A stretch of DNA of 64,000 nt from Tanypteryx hageni (lineage: Eukaryota; Arthropoda; Insecta; Odonata; Petaluridae). The stretch spans positions 49,979,870 through 50,043,869 of the forward strand of contig CM054117.1 in assembly GCA_028673005.1 (NCBI GenBank). The letters run 5' to 3'. A model generated the notes under the pieces. It was given only the letters and a program-made list of their open reading frames with translations. It ran no database searches and was not told the origin of the DNA. Position numbers and translations under genes: made by a program. Shown piece after piece: positions 21,501 to 33,961 of this stretch (position 1 is its first letter; each line of letters begins with the position of its first letter).

Positions 21501-22280
21501 AACTTACTCTTTTTTCTCTCTTTCTTATAAATCCATTTGATTTAGACATTTCATTCAATTGCCTTATACGGTATATGGGGCCTCTTTGTCTTGGGAAACC
21601 CTGTATATTTGTGCCAATGCGTATTTGTAATATTCTCGTGTTTCAACTCTTGGGTTGCTACATATAACAGATCTTTATCTGAAAACTAATTAAATCGGCA
21701 TTAAAATTGTTTCTCCGTTAAAATAGCGACGGATGTGTTATATAGTTTGTCGCGTTTTAGGCTGGCGTCCAAAACGACGTTCCCCCTACCCTCACCATTA
21801 TTGCGTGCGAACGTTTTACTCCGCCAATTTTATTCCTTTCCTACGGCCCTACGCATTCAAATTTTGGACGTCTAATGATACTCTGAAAATCCCGCTGACG
21901 GGTCGGCATCGCCCCGTGTCCTCCATTAATGGCTGTCTCTGTATATGAGCGTTCAAATGGACGGGATTATTCTCTCTCTCTCTCCTACTCTCATACTATC
22001 CACCCCATCCCTCTCTCTCGCATTCGCATTCGGAAACAAAAAAAATCGAGGGAAATGAGGAGGGGTAGCGGAAAAGCAGGAGAGAATCAACTGGACCGAA
22101 GGACGTTTGTTAAAGCCCTTGTGGTCCAACGGCACTCCTCTTCTGTTTACGAGATTTTCAGCGCACGAAAGTACCCTGAATCCCTGCGTCTGTCGAAAAA
22201 GAAACGAGAATGGATTTAAAAAGTCCTTTATGTGCCAATTCTCTCAAGGTCCATTCATGAAGGAACTGTTTCTATTCAGT
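21501..22280. other. Intergenic sequence
   Basis: No recognised feature. It becomes CT-rich near 21,970 and again toward 22,280. Confidence 0.35.
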
Positions 22281-23175
22281 ACGTGTTCTCCCAACACGTC
22301 CATCCATCTCACTTTACTTGCCCAAGCCCTCTCCTCTTTTTCTTTCTTCCCCCTCATTAACTCCTCCCCCTCCTTACTAACTCTCTCACTGTTTACTTCT
22401 CTCCTCACTCTTCCCTACTTCCACGTCCAACCTCTCTCCCCTTCTATCTCATACTTCTTTCCCTTTCTTCCACTTTCCCCTCCATTTCTCTTTCCCTCCT
22501 CTCTTTTCCTCCTCTCTTTCCCTCCTCTCTTCCCCTCCTCACTGCCCCTTCCTCTCCCTTCCTCTTTTTCCAGCCCTATCTCTTCCCGTCCCTCTTTTCT
22601 CCCCTGTTTCTCGCCTCCTATCTCTCTCTTCCCCTTCTTTTAACCTCCCTCTCTTTTCCTCTACCTCCCATACCTTTCTCTTCCCCTATCTTTTCCCCTA
22701 CCTCTATCTTACCCTCCCTCCCTCTGCCCCTCCCTCTCTCGCCCTCCCTCCCGCCCTCTCTCTCCCCCTCTCTCTCCCTCTCTCTCTCGCCCTCTCTCTC
22801 TTCCCCTCTCTCCTCACATCCCTCTTTCCCATTCTCACTCTCTCCCTCCCTCTTCTCATTCCTCCTTCATTCCGCTCTAGTCACTCCTATTTCTCTTCCT
22901 TCTGTCTTCCACTTCTTTCTCTCTCTCTCTCTCCGTTATCCACCTCCCCCTATTCTCACTTCTCCCAGCCCCTCGCTCTCTTCCTGGAGCTCCATCATTT
23001 TCTCCAATGCTATCCCTCCCTCCCTCCCGTACCTCCCAATTTCTCACTTCCTCCCATCCCCTCTCTCTCATTATTTCTCTCCCTCTCGGACCCTTTCACT
23101 TAAACCCTCCTTTCTTTTTCGACCTTCCTCTTCCATTTTTCCCTTCTCCTCTACCTCCCTCTCCTCCCATTTACG
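22281..23175 (+). repeat. Long polypyrimidine tract
   Basis: About 900 bp in which the plus strand is almost wholly C and T, in irregular CCCTCCCTCT and CTCTCTCC blocks. The open frames across it, such as the last half of 22,107-22,643, are consequences of the lack of A/G-containing stop codons and are not genes. Confidence 0.9.
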
Positions 23176-24084
23176 TCTCTCGTAATCCATTGTTCCCTTC
23201 GAGCGAATAATTTACCGTCCATTTTCGAAATAGGATTTCTCCTCCGTTTATTTAAACGTTATTGCCGCTGTAGTTTGGTCCAGAATTCGGTCATTGAGGA
23301 GGTACATCTTTCCGGAAGGTGTGTTTCTTTTTATTTTAGCGAAAGAGGATTATTGGAAACGCTATCTAAATTCTTACAAGAGCGTGTCGTTTCCATCCAG
23401 CAGATTGTACGTGTTTTTTTGTAATTCGCGTTCTCAATGGGATATTTTCGTTCGCGTTATCTGGAATGGGAACCCGAGTTGACTTTTGGAGATATAGCGT
23501 TATTATAGCCTCCCCTCTCTGATAGTTGCTTCGTTTTTTAAGGTAATTCCGTTATTCTAAAATCATTTCGAAATAAATATCGTAATACACTACAATTTCA
23601 TTTTTACGGCGTGGTTTGGGACTGACAATGAGTTCATTCCGTATAAAAGGATTTTTACGCGAAATCGATATTGGGTAATATACCCATGGAATTATCGTGA
23701 ATTGCACAAAAATATGAATAAATATGGAAGAAAACGACTGTTTAATAACGACGATAGCCTTAATAAACTACAGTATATAAAATAATGCAAAAGTATTTCA
23801 CAAATATTCCATGTTAAAGTTAAAGCACCCCGTTGGGGCCAATTTTGAAACTATAGGGAGCCAAATTCAAATTTTTACAACCCATTTTTTCATTCCGTAA
23901 ATCGGCATTTCCATTAAAACGGTACCTACTACGTAAAAACGATATTTTTGTGTATTAAATAATTAAATATTGAATTAAAAAGAATCAGTGCAATTTCGTT
24001 TCTTCAATTCGGGTATATTTGCCAACTTTTAATTAATGGGACAATTATAGGCCTCGTCTTACTGCTGAAATCTATTTAATTTAT
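23176..24084. other. Intergenic AT-rich sequence
   Basis: No recognised feature. Confidence 0.4.
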
Positions 24085-24245
24085 TTTTATCGGGCTCATA
24101 GATAGAAAATAACCGCCCGATTACAACGATCATATCAAGAATAACAAGAAAGAGCACCCACGAACATTTCTTTGTCAGGATTCAAACCCGCAACCATAGC
24201 ATTGGAAGCCGGACATGTTAACCGCCTCTCTACCATCCCTGATGA
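24085..24245 (-). mobile_element. tRNA-derived SINE-like fragment
   Basis: On the minus strand the region starts GGGATGGTAGAGAGGCGG (A-box-like) and about 45 bp later has GGTTGCGGGTTTGAATCCTG (B-box GGTTTGAATCC). It continues with GACAAAGAAAT and an AT-rich tail ending near 24,085. The promoter spacing is that of a tRNA head. The anticodon arm does not pair cleanly, so a functional tRNA is unlikely. It may belong with the element at 60,950-61,105. Confidence 0.5.
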
Positions 24246-27200
24246 AGTGTCGAACAATACGCTGCGGTTAGATTTATGTATCGTTCTGGCCTTCCATGTA
24301 CGTTGTTTTCAAACCCTCTGACGTAATGCTGCAGAAGTGGCGCACCGCACCGCAAGAGATGCATGATCATGTATGCAAACGTTTATATAATCCTTTAGGA
24401 ATATGGGGTAGGGCGTAACCCCACGCGACCCCAAATTTTCATCTCCGTTAATGTGCTGCAAGTAAAGTCGCCAAAGACCGTTTGAATTGCCAAACAGTCA
24501 ATAGTATCGGATCCCATAAGAACGGAGACCGTAACTTTGGTCCGTGATACAAGTCGAGGTCCTTCTAATTCCGTTAAAACGCTTGCATCCTCTCCGTACT
24601 TTGAATGTATTTATCATTCCGCCTTTCACAAAGTAACATTAACGTTCGGCTCAGAAGAAAGCTATTGATTAGATTTTGCATTGCGCTTCGGGTTTTATTA
24701 CACGGAAACACGTCGCCCATTACCACTAATTGCAGCACGGCTGGTCAATTTGTCGGAGCATAAAAACAGCGCGTTTAATTTGCGCCCTTTAGGAATAATA
24801 GAGATGCGACAGCGATCACCGATCTAATTAACATACTCAACAAATTAGTCGAAAACGTATCTTTGTGCTGCGATTGGAAATAGCACAAAGAACGCGAGAC
24901 TGCATACACTACCTCAGTCTTTCTCTATTTCGCTTAATCGTATGAATTTTCCCCTATACAATATCCACGTCACTTAACAAATTCCACTCTGAAAGCAATT
25001 AGTTGGCCATAAAATCCCTTTGTGCCTATGAAATCGCTACCTTCTATTCCCGGTATCCTAATTATCTTAATAGGCGCTCTATAACATTTTCACTTCCACG
25101 AATACGAAATGCTGTATTTTACCATGAAAATAACGTGAGTGTCATCCTTCACTATATAATTTTACCGTTAAAGCGAAATTCCTTTTGTAACAGATAATTT
25201 CCGATTTATCGAATGCCTCGGAACCGAGTCTGTTCCGGTTATTAAGATAGTACGATTAATCTATATGATTATTTAAGTATAGTCAGCAAAAATAAAAAAA
25301 TGATAAATATTAAGGAAGCATAGAAAATTCTTTTTAAAAAATTCTAATTTAATGTTACTGTAGACTTTTCGCCCCTTCACCCCTTGATTCCGCCTCTGCC
25401 GACCACGCTTTATACTGAAAATCCTTAGCCTTATCAGAATCTTCCTTTTTCTTGCCCTACGGACCTAATCTGTGGCGCAGAATCAAGGGATTTTGCTCGG
25501 AATGGATTTGAGAAGGCTTTCGATGAAGGGCAATGGGGACATTCAAGGTGGGGAGGGGTCAGCCACCGCCCTTTTGATCCGCTAGCGTGTTATTGTATAA
25601 GGTAAGTTTATAGGTCAAGTAATGCCGTATATTGGCATCAAGTTGAAACTATAGCTATATGCATGTAATGTCTGTACCTATTAATTATGATGAAGCATAG
25701 TCTTATATTGTACTAATTCTGTTTTTATATTTCCTTTAAAGGTAAGTAACTTCAAGTTACGTTCAAAAACTTCATTCCGCTGTTGATTTTGCAACCCTGC
25801 ACTTTTGATCAACTTGGTAAGTACGGTTTGATTAACTGAAATAATAGTTTACTGCGTATTGACGTCTTATCGGGTAGGGCAAATATATCCTCTAAATACT
25901 CGTATGTATGTGCTTAATGGAATTTTAAAAAGAAATCTTTCGAGTTACGCAAAGATAAAAAAATTCCGATTGATCATTCGACAACCGGTTAATCGGGAGT
26001 TTGCTGTATTCGGCCATTCCTTCTTAACCATATTTCATTCCAGCGAGTTCCATTATAAAAAATAAGTAAACGCGCGTCTTCTTTTTTGCGGAATTGACCG
26101 GACAACGAGAAAAAACAAACCAAAAATAAAATGCGCAGCTTTAGTGGATTTTAATATATAAATAGGTCTCGAGTCGTTTGTAGTTCTGGGCGACAGACGG
26201 TCTCTCCCGCCTTTTTTTGTAAAACAGAATGGAATGAGTAAATAAGCGCTTAGTAGTAGTCTTTCCCCAGGCGGCACAGTGAAGAAAAAAAACTACCACT
26301 AAGACAAGGCAAAGAGTCACTCACGTATAAAGTTGTTTGATTTTACGGAGAATACCGTTGAAGAGGCTTTCCTCTCTCTATCTATCTATTACCCTTTCTA
26401 CACTCTTTTCTCCACCTCCCTTTCCACCACGCGTCTTTTTCCGCCATTTTCATTCTTTCCAGAAGTCTGTCCTTTTTTTTATATTATTTTTCGTGCGACG
26501 TTATTCTCTTTTTCGCAATGAATAGTTTTCCTCGCGGAAATTCCTTGACGCGCTTCCATTTTCCTTTCATGTCCGACTTTATCCCTCGGGGGAAAAAGAA
26601 TCCCTTCCTAATTTAAGGGAGAAAAATCTTTTCTATTTGCTTCGGATATATGTATATCTCTCTCTTTCCTCCTTTCCTCTTCAAAGTCCTCCGTCATTTT
26701 CTCTCCTCCTCCCTTAAAAATGAAAAGCAGAGGAATGACTTAATTAGAAAAAATTCCCAAAATTAGGTTCGGATACCTCTTCTGCGGCTTCCGGGAACGT
26801 TTTAATTACTCGCCTCTAAAAAAATACAGGAGGGAAAAAAGCTTTCTAAAAAGTTTTTTTTTTTATTTTCCACCCCTTATTCTTATCTCGGATGCCTTTC
26901 TTGTGTAAGTATGCGCTATACGGAAAGCACCTTATTCCAAATGAGAAAAGCGGCTGACGGAGCTATTCATTCTCCCAGGCCGTGATAATTTTCCCCCCTT
27001 CCCTTCCTTTCTTCTTTCCACTCCGCCGGCCGCATTACGAACGAAACCTTCTTAGGTTTGGGATTGGCCCCTCGCGAGTTTGGATTCCAAGGAAGGCGGC
27101 GGGCGAGAAAAGGGATTGGTAGAGTTATGCCGACTCTTGGCTCAGCAGGAACAAAACTCCTCACCATCGTTTCCAACTTTTCCGCTGGGAATCCGTTTTT

Positions 27201-28894
27201 ATTAAAACGTGTGTGTGTGCGAGATAGAGAAAGCTTACCCCTTCTGATCTCCTTCAACGAGTTGAGAGAGAGAGAGAAGCGGATCTCTCCCTTTTGTTTA
27301 CCTCGTAAAATGCCACGAGGGCGAGGTTTTTCGGAAGAGATAGAAAAATAAGATGAGGATTTGCTCATCCTCTCGATCGCAGTCGAAGCCTCGCCCCCCC
27401 CCCCCTCCCGCCCCAGAAGTGAAGGGTTTCTCTTTTAGTTTCATTTGTTTTCGCCACCGTCTGACGCAAGATTCCGGGAACGCGCGGGCTTGATTTGCTG
27501 ATCAAATACGCGAAAGGCTGGAAGTGGCGTTGCTAAGGCGCTTTGAGCGCGCAGTCGAGACTCGTCGCGATTTTTGTTTCGTTTTATTATTTTTTTTTTA
27601 CGACCGCGTTCCTCCGAAAATTTCCGTCTCTTCGGTTATAATAAATTGTCATTTCAATCTGGCGCTACGCAGATGCTTCGTAAAAGGATTATGATTGAAG
27701 GGCGCGTAAAACATCGGTCGCTGCAATAACTTGATTGACTTTTTTGGTCATTAGGTTGTTTTTTGGCAGTGATAATTATAGTTTCAGATCGGCAGTAGTT
27801 TCTATTTTCAGTAACCGAAGTATGTAAGCATCGGATAACTGAAACAATTTAAATGTTGTTCAAATGATGGATTTTCTACTCGGTAGGATTCAAAGTAGTA
27901 TACCAAAGCAAAGGTGCAAATTGGGATTATTCCGTCTCTGTAATATTCGAGGAAAAACGTCTCTAGCGTTTTGTAGTGGAAAGCAAACAGTTGGGAGGGG
28001 ATTTATCATATTCAGTGTTATGCACCGATTGAATCCGAGGCTGTTTTAATAAGCATGTTCGTCGATTATAACGATGAGTGAAGCTAGCTTGTTACGATTG
28101 TGCTTTCAGTTGTAACGATAAACGCGATTTTTATAGGCGTCTGTTTAATTACTTAATATCGACTGGTACTAACATTTTAAATGTAAATATGCTCAGTCGT
28201 TATCCAAAGGCATTTCACTGAATTTAAATATGCTTGGCAAAGCAAATGTTAATTCATCCTTAATTAATTTCATCATAATATTAGCAGAAATGGAATACTA
28301 TAGACATAATCGTGTAATTAGAGACTATAATAGAATATTTAACTGTAGATTTTCCAAAATAAATTTCAAACGAAATTATTTCAAAATGATTAGGGAATTG
28401 CGCACGAGTATATGTGTGCACGTATAAACTCGAGATAAAAAAACCTTAACGGAATTCCCTCTTTGAAGGAAAATTCCATGACTAGCCCGCCATATCAAAT
28501 AGGATGACGTCAAGGAGTTCCTAATTGACGCATGGTTTGACTTGCATGAATCGGGCGGGCGTCGCAATACAACTCCCCCTTCTAGGGTCCATTCATAAAA
28601 GATATCACTCTCCCAAAACTTCCTCTTTAGTCCCGTGACCCACCCGCGTCCTTCCATCCTTTAACCCGACTTCCACAACCCAAAACTCGGTGGTTTTCGT
28701 CGTGACTTTCGTGGGGGGAGAAGATAAAGTTTTCCCGCGGTGTCTTGCGCTTCAGAGGACGGGTTTCGAGCGTTGCCCCGAAGGACAAAGGGAGGCGGAG
28801 TTCGTGGTAGCGTAGCGCGGAGGGAAAAGGAGATGGTTGGCCGGTGGGGTGGCAACCAGGCATTTTCCCCCTCCTCCCAAGATCGAAGGTAATC
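24246..28894. other. Intergenic sequence, no recognised gene
   Basis: Mixed composition. There is a C run at 27,393-27,405, and purine- and pyrimidine-rich patches at 26,370-26,720 and 26,960-27,300. The longest frame (26,967-27,368, minus) shows no domain and is overlapped by an equally open frame on the other strand, a sign of base-composition effects. Confidence 0.4.
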
Positions 28895-28902
28895 TTACAG
28901 AG

Positions 28903-29211
28903 CAGCGTTTCCCAAACTGTGTTCCGCGGATTACTGGTGTTCCGCGCAATGTAAATAGATGTTACGTGGAAAAATTTCGATGCCGGCCATATTTTCCTTC
29001 TAAAATATTATATTCAAAAAAATTTCTCTGTTATTCATCGTTCTTTATAAAATAAAGGATATAAAAACTCATTTAAACCAACTTTTGAGCATTACCTGCG
29101 GCTATTTTTCAGTGTGATACCCCTTCTCCCCTCGGACCAGCATATGTGTGTTCCGTCAATATATTCCTATCCTGAAAGTGTTCCGTGGTCAGATTAGTTT
29201 GGGAAACGCTG
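28903..29211. mobile_element. hAT-type MITE
   Basis: A 309-bp element with inverted ends CAGCGTTTCCCAAACT at the left and the same sequence inverted at the right (AGTTTGGGAAACGCTG). The flanks TTACAGAG (28,895-28,902) and TTATAGAG (29,212-29,219) are an 8-bp target duplication with one mismatch. GTGTTCCGCGG and GTGTTCCGTGG blocks follow each end. There is no coding frame for a transposase. Confidence 0.88.
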
Positions 29212-29574
29212 TTATAGAGTATGCGAGCTTTAGATGGAAATAAGATGGATCGAAGGTGTCCAAATTAGAATCGGTAACTTTATTAATTAGCTTCTATCTT
29301 TGCACGAAGGTTCTTGCAGATAAATCAATAAACAAGTGCTCAGATAATAATGTGTTTAAGTATTTTCTTTATTTTCTTCCACATACTAAAGTTCTGGCTG
29401 GATGGTGCATGGTTTTGGGTCACTTTGTGCGCATGTAACGCTTCTAGCGATCGACGTTAATGCGCACTTTGAGGAATGTGCATCTTCATGGGCAAATTTT
29501 GGGTCGTATTCGTGGGTGGGGTGAATTGGAGCTAAGGTCTTTGGCCATACGCTTCGAAATTATGACAAGAAGCC

Positions 29575-29665
29575 TTATCGAGCTCGTCTTATGACTGGAA
29601 AATTCTAGAATAAGCAGTTAAAAATAAAAAAATGAAAATTTACTTATCTCAGGTATCTTTAGTAA
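29575..29665 (+). repeat. Dispersed GAGCTCG repeat, copy with downstream match
   Basis: Starts TTATCGAGCTCGTCTTATGA and about 60 bp later has TCAGGTATCTTTAGTAAC. The same two landmarks in the same order occur at 62,572-62,675 (plus) and at 30,860-30,755 (minus), with an AT-rich middle. It lies just upstream of the hammerhead-like unit at 29,686. The family is not recognised. Confidence 0.5.
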
Positions 29666-29685
29666 CCACAACAAGTTTATGAACA

Positions 29686-29728
29686 ACCAGATGCGCATTT
29701 CGGTTACAATTCAGCCGTATTCAGTGGT
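29686..29728 (-). ncRNA. Degenerate hammerhead-like unit A
   Basis: On the minus strand: ACCA (stem I), CTGAATA (core, mutated from CTGATGA), one extra C, a decayed stem II beginning GGCT and ending AACC, GAAA, the palindrome ATGCGCAT as minimal stem III, cleavage base C (triplet ATC), then TGGT closing stem I. The architecture matches the PLE motifs, including the extra nucleotide, but the core and stem II carry substitutions. It is probably an inactive relic. Confidence 0.5.
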
Positions 29729-29784
29729 GGTGAATCATCGAAAGTCTATTCTAAAGTTTAATTTAGTGGTTAATTGATTGACTA

Positions 29785-29965
29785 CAGTCAAACCCCGATT
29801 TAGTGCCCCCTATATACTGTCACCACCTCATACCGCCCATGAATCGTTGTAATAAGAACTTTTCATCTTATTATTACATAGCACAAGCATTTACCTCGAA
29901 TTACTGCCACCTCCGCGCCAATGTCATTGATGGACAAACGGTGGGGCAAAATCAGGGTTTGACTA
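29785..29965. mobile_element. Tc1/mariner-type MITE, copy 2
   Basis: About 181 bp, starting TA-CAGTCAAACCCCGATTTAG and ending ATCAGGGTTTGACTA. It aligns along its length with the reverse complement of the MITE at 8,227-8,387, sharing blocks such as CCTCATACCG, CCATGAATC and CAGTCAAAC. The right terminus is mutated and the right TA is not clear. It sits between two hammerhead-like units. Confidence 0.75.
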
Positions 29966-30002
29966 CGTTTTTCCATTTAGCGATAAGAAGGTTGGGAAAA
30001 TC

Positions 30003-30085
30003 AGGTACATATTTCTACTACAAAAATTGGTGCTATCAGTGGTGATTAACCGATAGTAGATTCCAAATTTATTTTCGGGATCGTT
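30003..30085 (-). ncRNA. Degenerate hammerhead-like unit B
   Basis: The minus strand reads ACCA, CTGATAG, a variable segment, GAAA, ATATGTA, then CCTGA. These are the same landmarks, in the same order, as unit A at 29,686. The sequence on the other side also matches: GATAGTAGATTCCAAATTTA here against GAAAGTCTATTCTAAAGTTT after unit A. Units A and B are therefore diverged tandem copies interrupted by the MITE. Confidence 0.4.
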
Positions 30086-30754
30086 TAATTTCCAACGACG
30101 ACGGTTGCTTCTTAGTCAAAATGCTCACGTGATTTTCCTTACACGGCTGTTGAAGAGTCATGATTTGTCACTTTGCTTTTGGCCATGCGGTGAGCTTGGC
30201 ACTTCTTTTTTGATTTGCTGGCCAATCTTAAGAATGACCAGCCAAGGCCTCCCCCTCCCCCCCCGGCCCCATCAACCATCTATAGACAGGCCTGGTCGTC
30301 TTTATCGTCACGCAGGCCCGAGAGGTGACACCTTTCATTAATGTATTAACAATTTTTTCTTCCTGTAAAACTGCCTCTCTCTGTTGGAATGATAGCTTCC
30401 AAGTAGCGCTAATGCGATAGTGATTGCCTCGATTAAAATTCGCCTCCCTCTTTGAAATTTAAATTGCTCCGACGATCGCTATGGGAGAATAATCTTCTTA
30501 CCGCTCGAAAACTTTGGCGTCGTTCGTCCGGGTTTTGTGGCTCGGGCCTAAGTTTTTGTGTTCCTCAGCGGCTGCATCACTCCCTCCACTGTCTGATATT
30601 CATCGCTCTTCTACTGTGTTGTCCGAAGTTTGCGCAACTATTTAAATCTTCGACGGTTTCGTTTACTCTGCGATAAAAACTCTTCATTGCACAAAATTTA
30701 AGAATAAGAGCTTTGAAAAAATATGTTCTTAAAGCATAACAAGGTTATAAAAAT
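30086..30754. other. Intergenic sequence
   Basis: Nothing recognised apart from a C-rich stretch at 30,245-30,270. Confidence 0.4.
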
Positions 30755-30860
30755 TATGTCCAGAACAACCAGAGATACCTAAAAATAAGAACATAATTTT
30801 TCAAGACCTTATTCTTGATTTTGTCTTCAGCCACAGGACGAGCTCGATAATTTTCTAGCG
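30755..30860 (-). repeat. Dispersed GAGCTCG repeat, minus-strand copy
   Basis: On the minus strand it begins CGCTAGAAAATTATCGAGCT, continues CGTCCTGTGGCT, and about 55 bp later has TTTAGGTATCTCTGG. It is the closest partner of the copy at 62,572, which has the same landmarks. Confidence 0.55.
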
Positions 30861-33606
30861 AATTTATACAAAAATAGCGTAATTGGCCGTCGAATATGAC
30901 GGGTATGCGCGAATTAAGTATTAAGTTAAAATTGAAATAAATATTAATGAAACCAACTTTTATATGCACTATAAAGTAAGCAATAAATATAAAATTCACA
31001 TAACTGAGTGTTCCAGATAGTAAAATAGTTTTGGGCGAATGGAAATTGTTTGACATAGAAATGCCCACGTTAGGCTATACAATTCTAATACGCCCAAAAT
31101 TATTTTTAGTCTATGTAACATTTAATTTTGTTTCTCTCTCTCTCTCTCGTATTAAATCATTGAAAGCATTCCTTATACGATTTAAACGTAGAACTTGAGC
31201 GATTTTGTATCGTAGGCAATATGCGATGATAAGAATAAGAAGCGTTGTTTATTTTTTTTAGAACGGTCTGGGTCCGAAGCGTAGGTCAATTTTTTCTAAT
31301 TTTAATTTGCACTTGAGTAAAAGCCTGCAAGTCCAAAAATCGATTTTTACGTGTTATCTTATGGGAAATAGAAATTATCTACTGGAATCCAACCCGGGAC
31401 TTTTTTTGGAATTTTGTTTCTTAAATGGCTTTTACTATAAGAGACAAACATTCCTACCTAATTTCAATCTTCTACCTGCTCAGAAAGTCTGTTAAAAATA
31501 ACATTAGAGTCAGTCAGTGGCGCGGTCTGGTGGCGCGTGGTGAAAGTTGTTGCAGACGGAGTAAGAGAAATATATGTATAAGATGATCACGAAATGGCAT
31601 TGATAAATATCTTTTAGCTTAACATCATTTATTATAATTGTTTCATTTCCAAAAATGCTCAATAAAACGATTTTATAGAGGCATTATTTATGTTTCTTTA
31701 AATCGGTATTAAACATAATATACGTTCCATGCATGTGTTTTGCAAGCTTCAGGACTCTTCAATCAATCATTCCGTTAGTGAATAAACTGAGTGAATCTTC
31801 TAAAATTATCCACTTGCATTCATTTTGTATAAAAAAATCATACCGTGTCATTCAAGGACTTGACCGATATTTTAGGAAGGGAGCTGAACTTATAAGTTTG
31901 TTTATCCGCGATAGTGCTTGTGTATTTAAATCTAAACCCAAAACTTCTTTGCCGTTTCTCCTTTTGTGTAGGGTTGAAATGTATATCTCGCCCAGTTTTT
32001 CTTCATATCTTACCTTTTGACGTAGTCCTCATGTCCGATGGTAGCATAAAAAAGATGCGTTGGGACGGGTCAGTTCCTTTTCCAAACTCAATTTCCTCAA
32101 AAGCTTCGCAAGATACCCTAGCGAGCGCACACAAACTCACGAAGCTTCTTGCCTCGAGTCCAAGAAGCTTTAAGGTAGTTTCCTTGGCAGCGCGACAGGT
32201 CAACTATATATGTATATATACTAGTAGAAGGTGCTTGCATACTGCAAGTATCTAATCTCACCTTGAAAAAACATTAATTTTTCAGAGAGATATTTCATCA
32301 TGAGAAATATTTCTTTAATTCTAAAGATTTCTCCTCTGGACCGGTTTTCGTTTTTTCATTATGGAACAATAATGGCGGAAAACAATCACTAATTTTTGCA
32401 ATTTTAGGAATATTATACTTTTCCCACATTGGGTTAATAAACAATTAGAAGTGAAATAACATGTATCTAATTGTTTTAATTTAAATAATTTTAACGACCG
32501 GAACAACGATTTCATGGACACATTGAAATGTTTATTCGTTTATATAGACCAAACTCTAAATAATTTAAAAGTTTCAGCTCCCTACCTCGCCGCATAGTGT
32601 CTAAACATTTACTTATTTGTTTAATCTTTAAGAATTTTTAACTGCCAAACAAATTAAAATATCAAAATTTCTATAATTTCTATTTCTTTTTTTTTACAAA
32701 TCCTACCCCTAAAAAATATTTCAGCTTCGTAGCACATTCGGAAATACAAAAACCTTTAAAATTTGTTTAAGAAATTGCGAATTTTTAGCGGCCGCATTGT
32801 TTTTCAAGATTTTCGTTATTTCTAGTCGGTTTTGCACAAAATCCTACCTAAGAAAAAAATTTCGAATCTCCAACTCATATGGAAGTGCCTAAACATTAGT
32901 ATCCTCCTATATGTTATTTCCTCCTCTGTAAGGATGATACATGCATTGGCGGGTATAGCCGGATAAATGGATAAGCTGCAGGGTATATATGGAGTGTAGG
33001 CTTATTGGTTAATCTTTCCTTTTTTGCCTACCAAGTTTGCGAGTAAGGCGAGCTCGGCTCCCTGTTTTGCATCTCCGCCGTGTGTGTTGTGTGTGGGTCG
33101 TCTTCGTCGTCTGCTCCTCCTTATCTTTCTTTATCTCTTTCTATCCCTCTCAAGTGCGGTGCGTGGAAGATCCTTTTGATCCGCCAACACGCTTCCGGGG
33201 ATATTGTAAGACGCTTTGTCTCGGGGTGCTTTCAGAAATGCGATCGTCGCATGTAAGGAGCCATCTTGGAAAAGAAGAGGAAGTTTTATATAATTTGCGC
33301 GCGCTGTCTTTTATTTGAAAAATTTCTCAGTCTATTCCTTTCTTTCTATCTGGGTGGCGCAAGGGTTACGTTAACTTAAAAAAATAACGCCAGAGGGAAT
33401 AAGGTATGTTTTTTGTTTCGGAACATCCTAGTAGCGTGAGCCGAGGTCGATATTTGGATGTGACGCGATATCGGGGTGAAAATTTACGAGATGAATATCG
33501 AAATTCCTTGTCGATATTCGGCGTCCTTGTCATCGAAACGTCGTTAGTTGTCTGCGTAACATATCCGATTAAATTAGCATGATACACACTTTAGTCAGTA
33601 TGCTTG
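30861..33606. other. Intergenic sequence, no recognised gene
   Basis: AT-rich, with a short CT run at 31,133-31,149. No gene or transposon end is supportable. Confidence 0.4.
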
Positions 33607-33618
33607 ATAATGTTAATT

Positions 33619-33949
33619 AGGGGGTGCCGGTGGTGTAGTGGTTAGGACGCTGGCTGCTACTCGCCTGCTGCTTGAAAAGGCATTGGGTACGAGTTCTGCG
33701 CAAGTAGGATTTTTTCAAGGTCGCCCGGCCTCCTGTTAGTGTGGTTTGAGGAGACCGCGCAAATTCAGCTGTTTCGTCCTTCGGAAGGGGCGTTAAGCTG
33801 TTGGCCCCCCTGGTGTTCTTCGTAAGAGCAGGCAAATGCCGGCACCGGGTTTCCCTCCTCCCTTCCCCGACTATTCACTGCACTACTTCTGAGATACTCA
33901 CTGTGCGTAGGACAGAGGCGAATCGGCTAGGCATTCAAATTCAAATTCA
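33619..33949 (+). mobile_element. tRNA-derived SINE, copy 2 (full length)
   Basis: A 331-bp element bounded by a perfect 12-bp target duplication, ATAATGTTAATT (33,607-33,618 and 33,950-33,961). The tRNA-like head has an A box, TGGTGTAGTGG (33,631-33,641), and a B box, GGTACGAGTTC (33,686-33,696). The body has a conserved block with TCCTTCGGAAGGGGCGTTAA and GCCGGCACCGGGTTTCCC. The 3' end is an ATTCAA repeat. The GGACGTTAAG-type core resembles conserved central domains shared by SINEs of many invertebrates, but I cannot name the domain with certainty. The minus-strand frame across it is an artefact. Confidence 0.92.
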
Positions 33950-33961
33950 ATAATGTTAATT

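Noticed and set aside
26967..27368. 133-codon minus-strand frame
   Set aside because: A 97-codon frame on the opposite strand is also open and neither has a recognisable domain.
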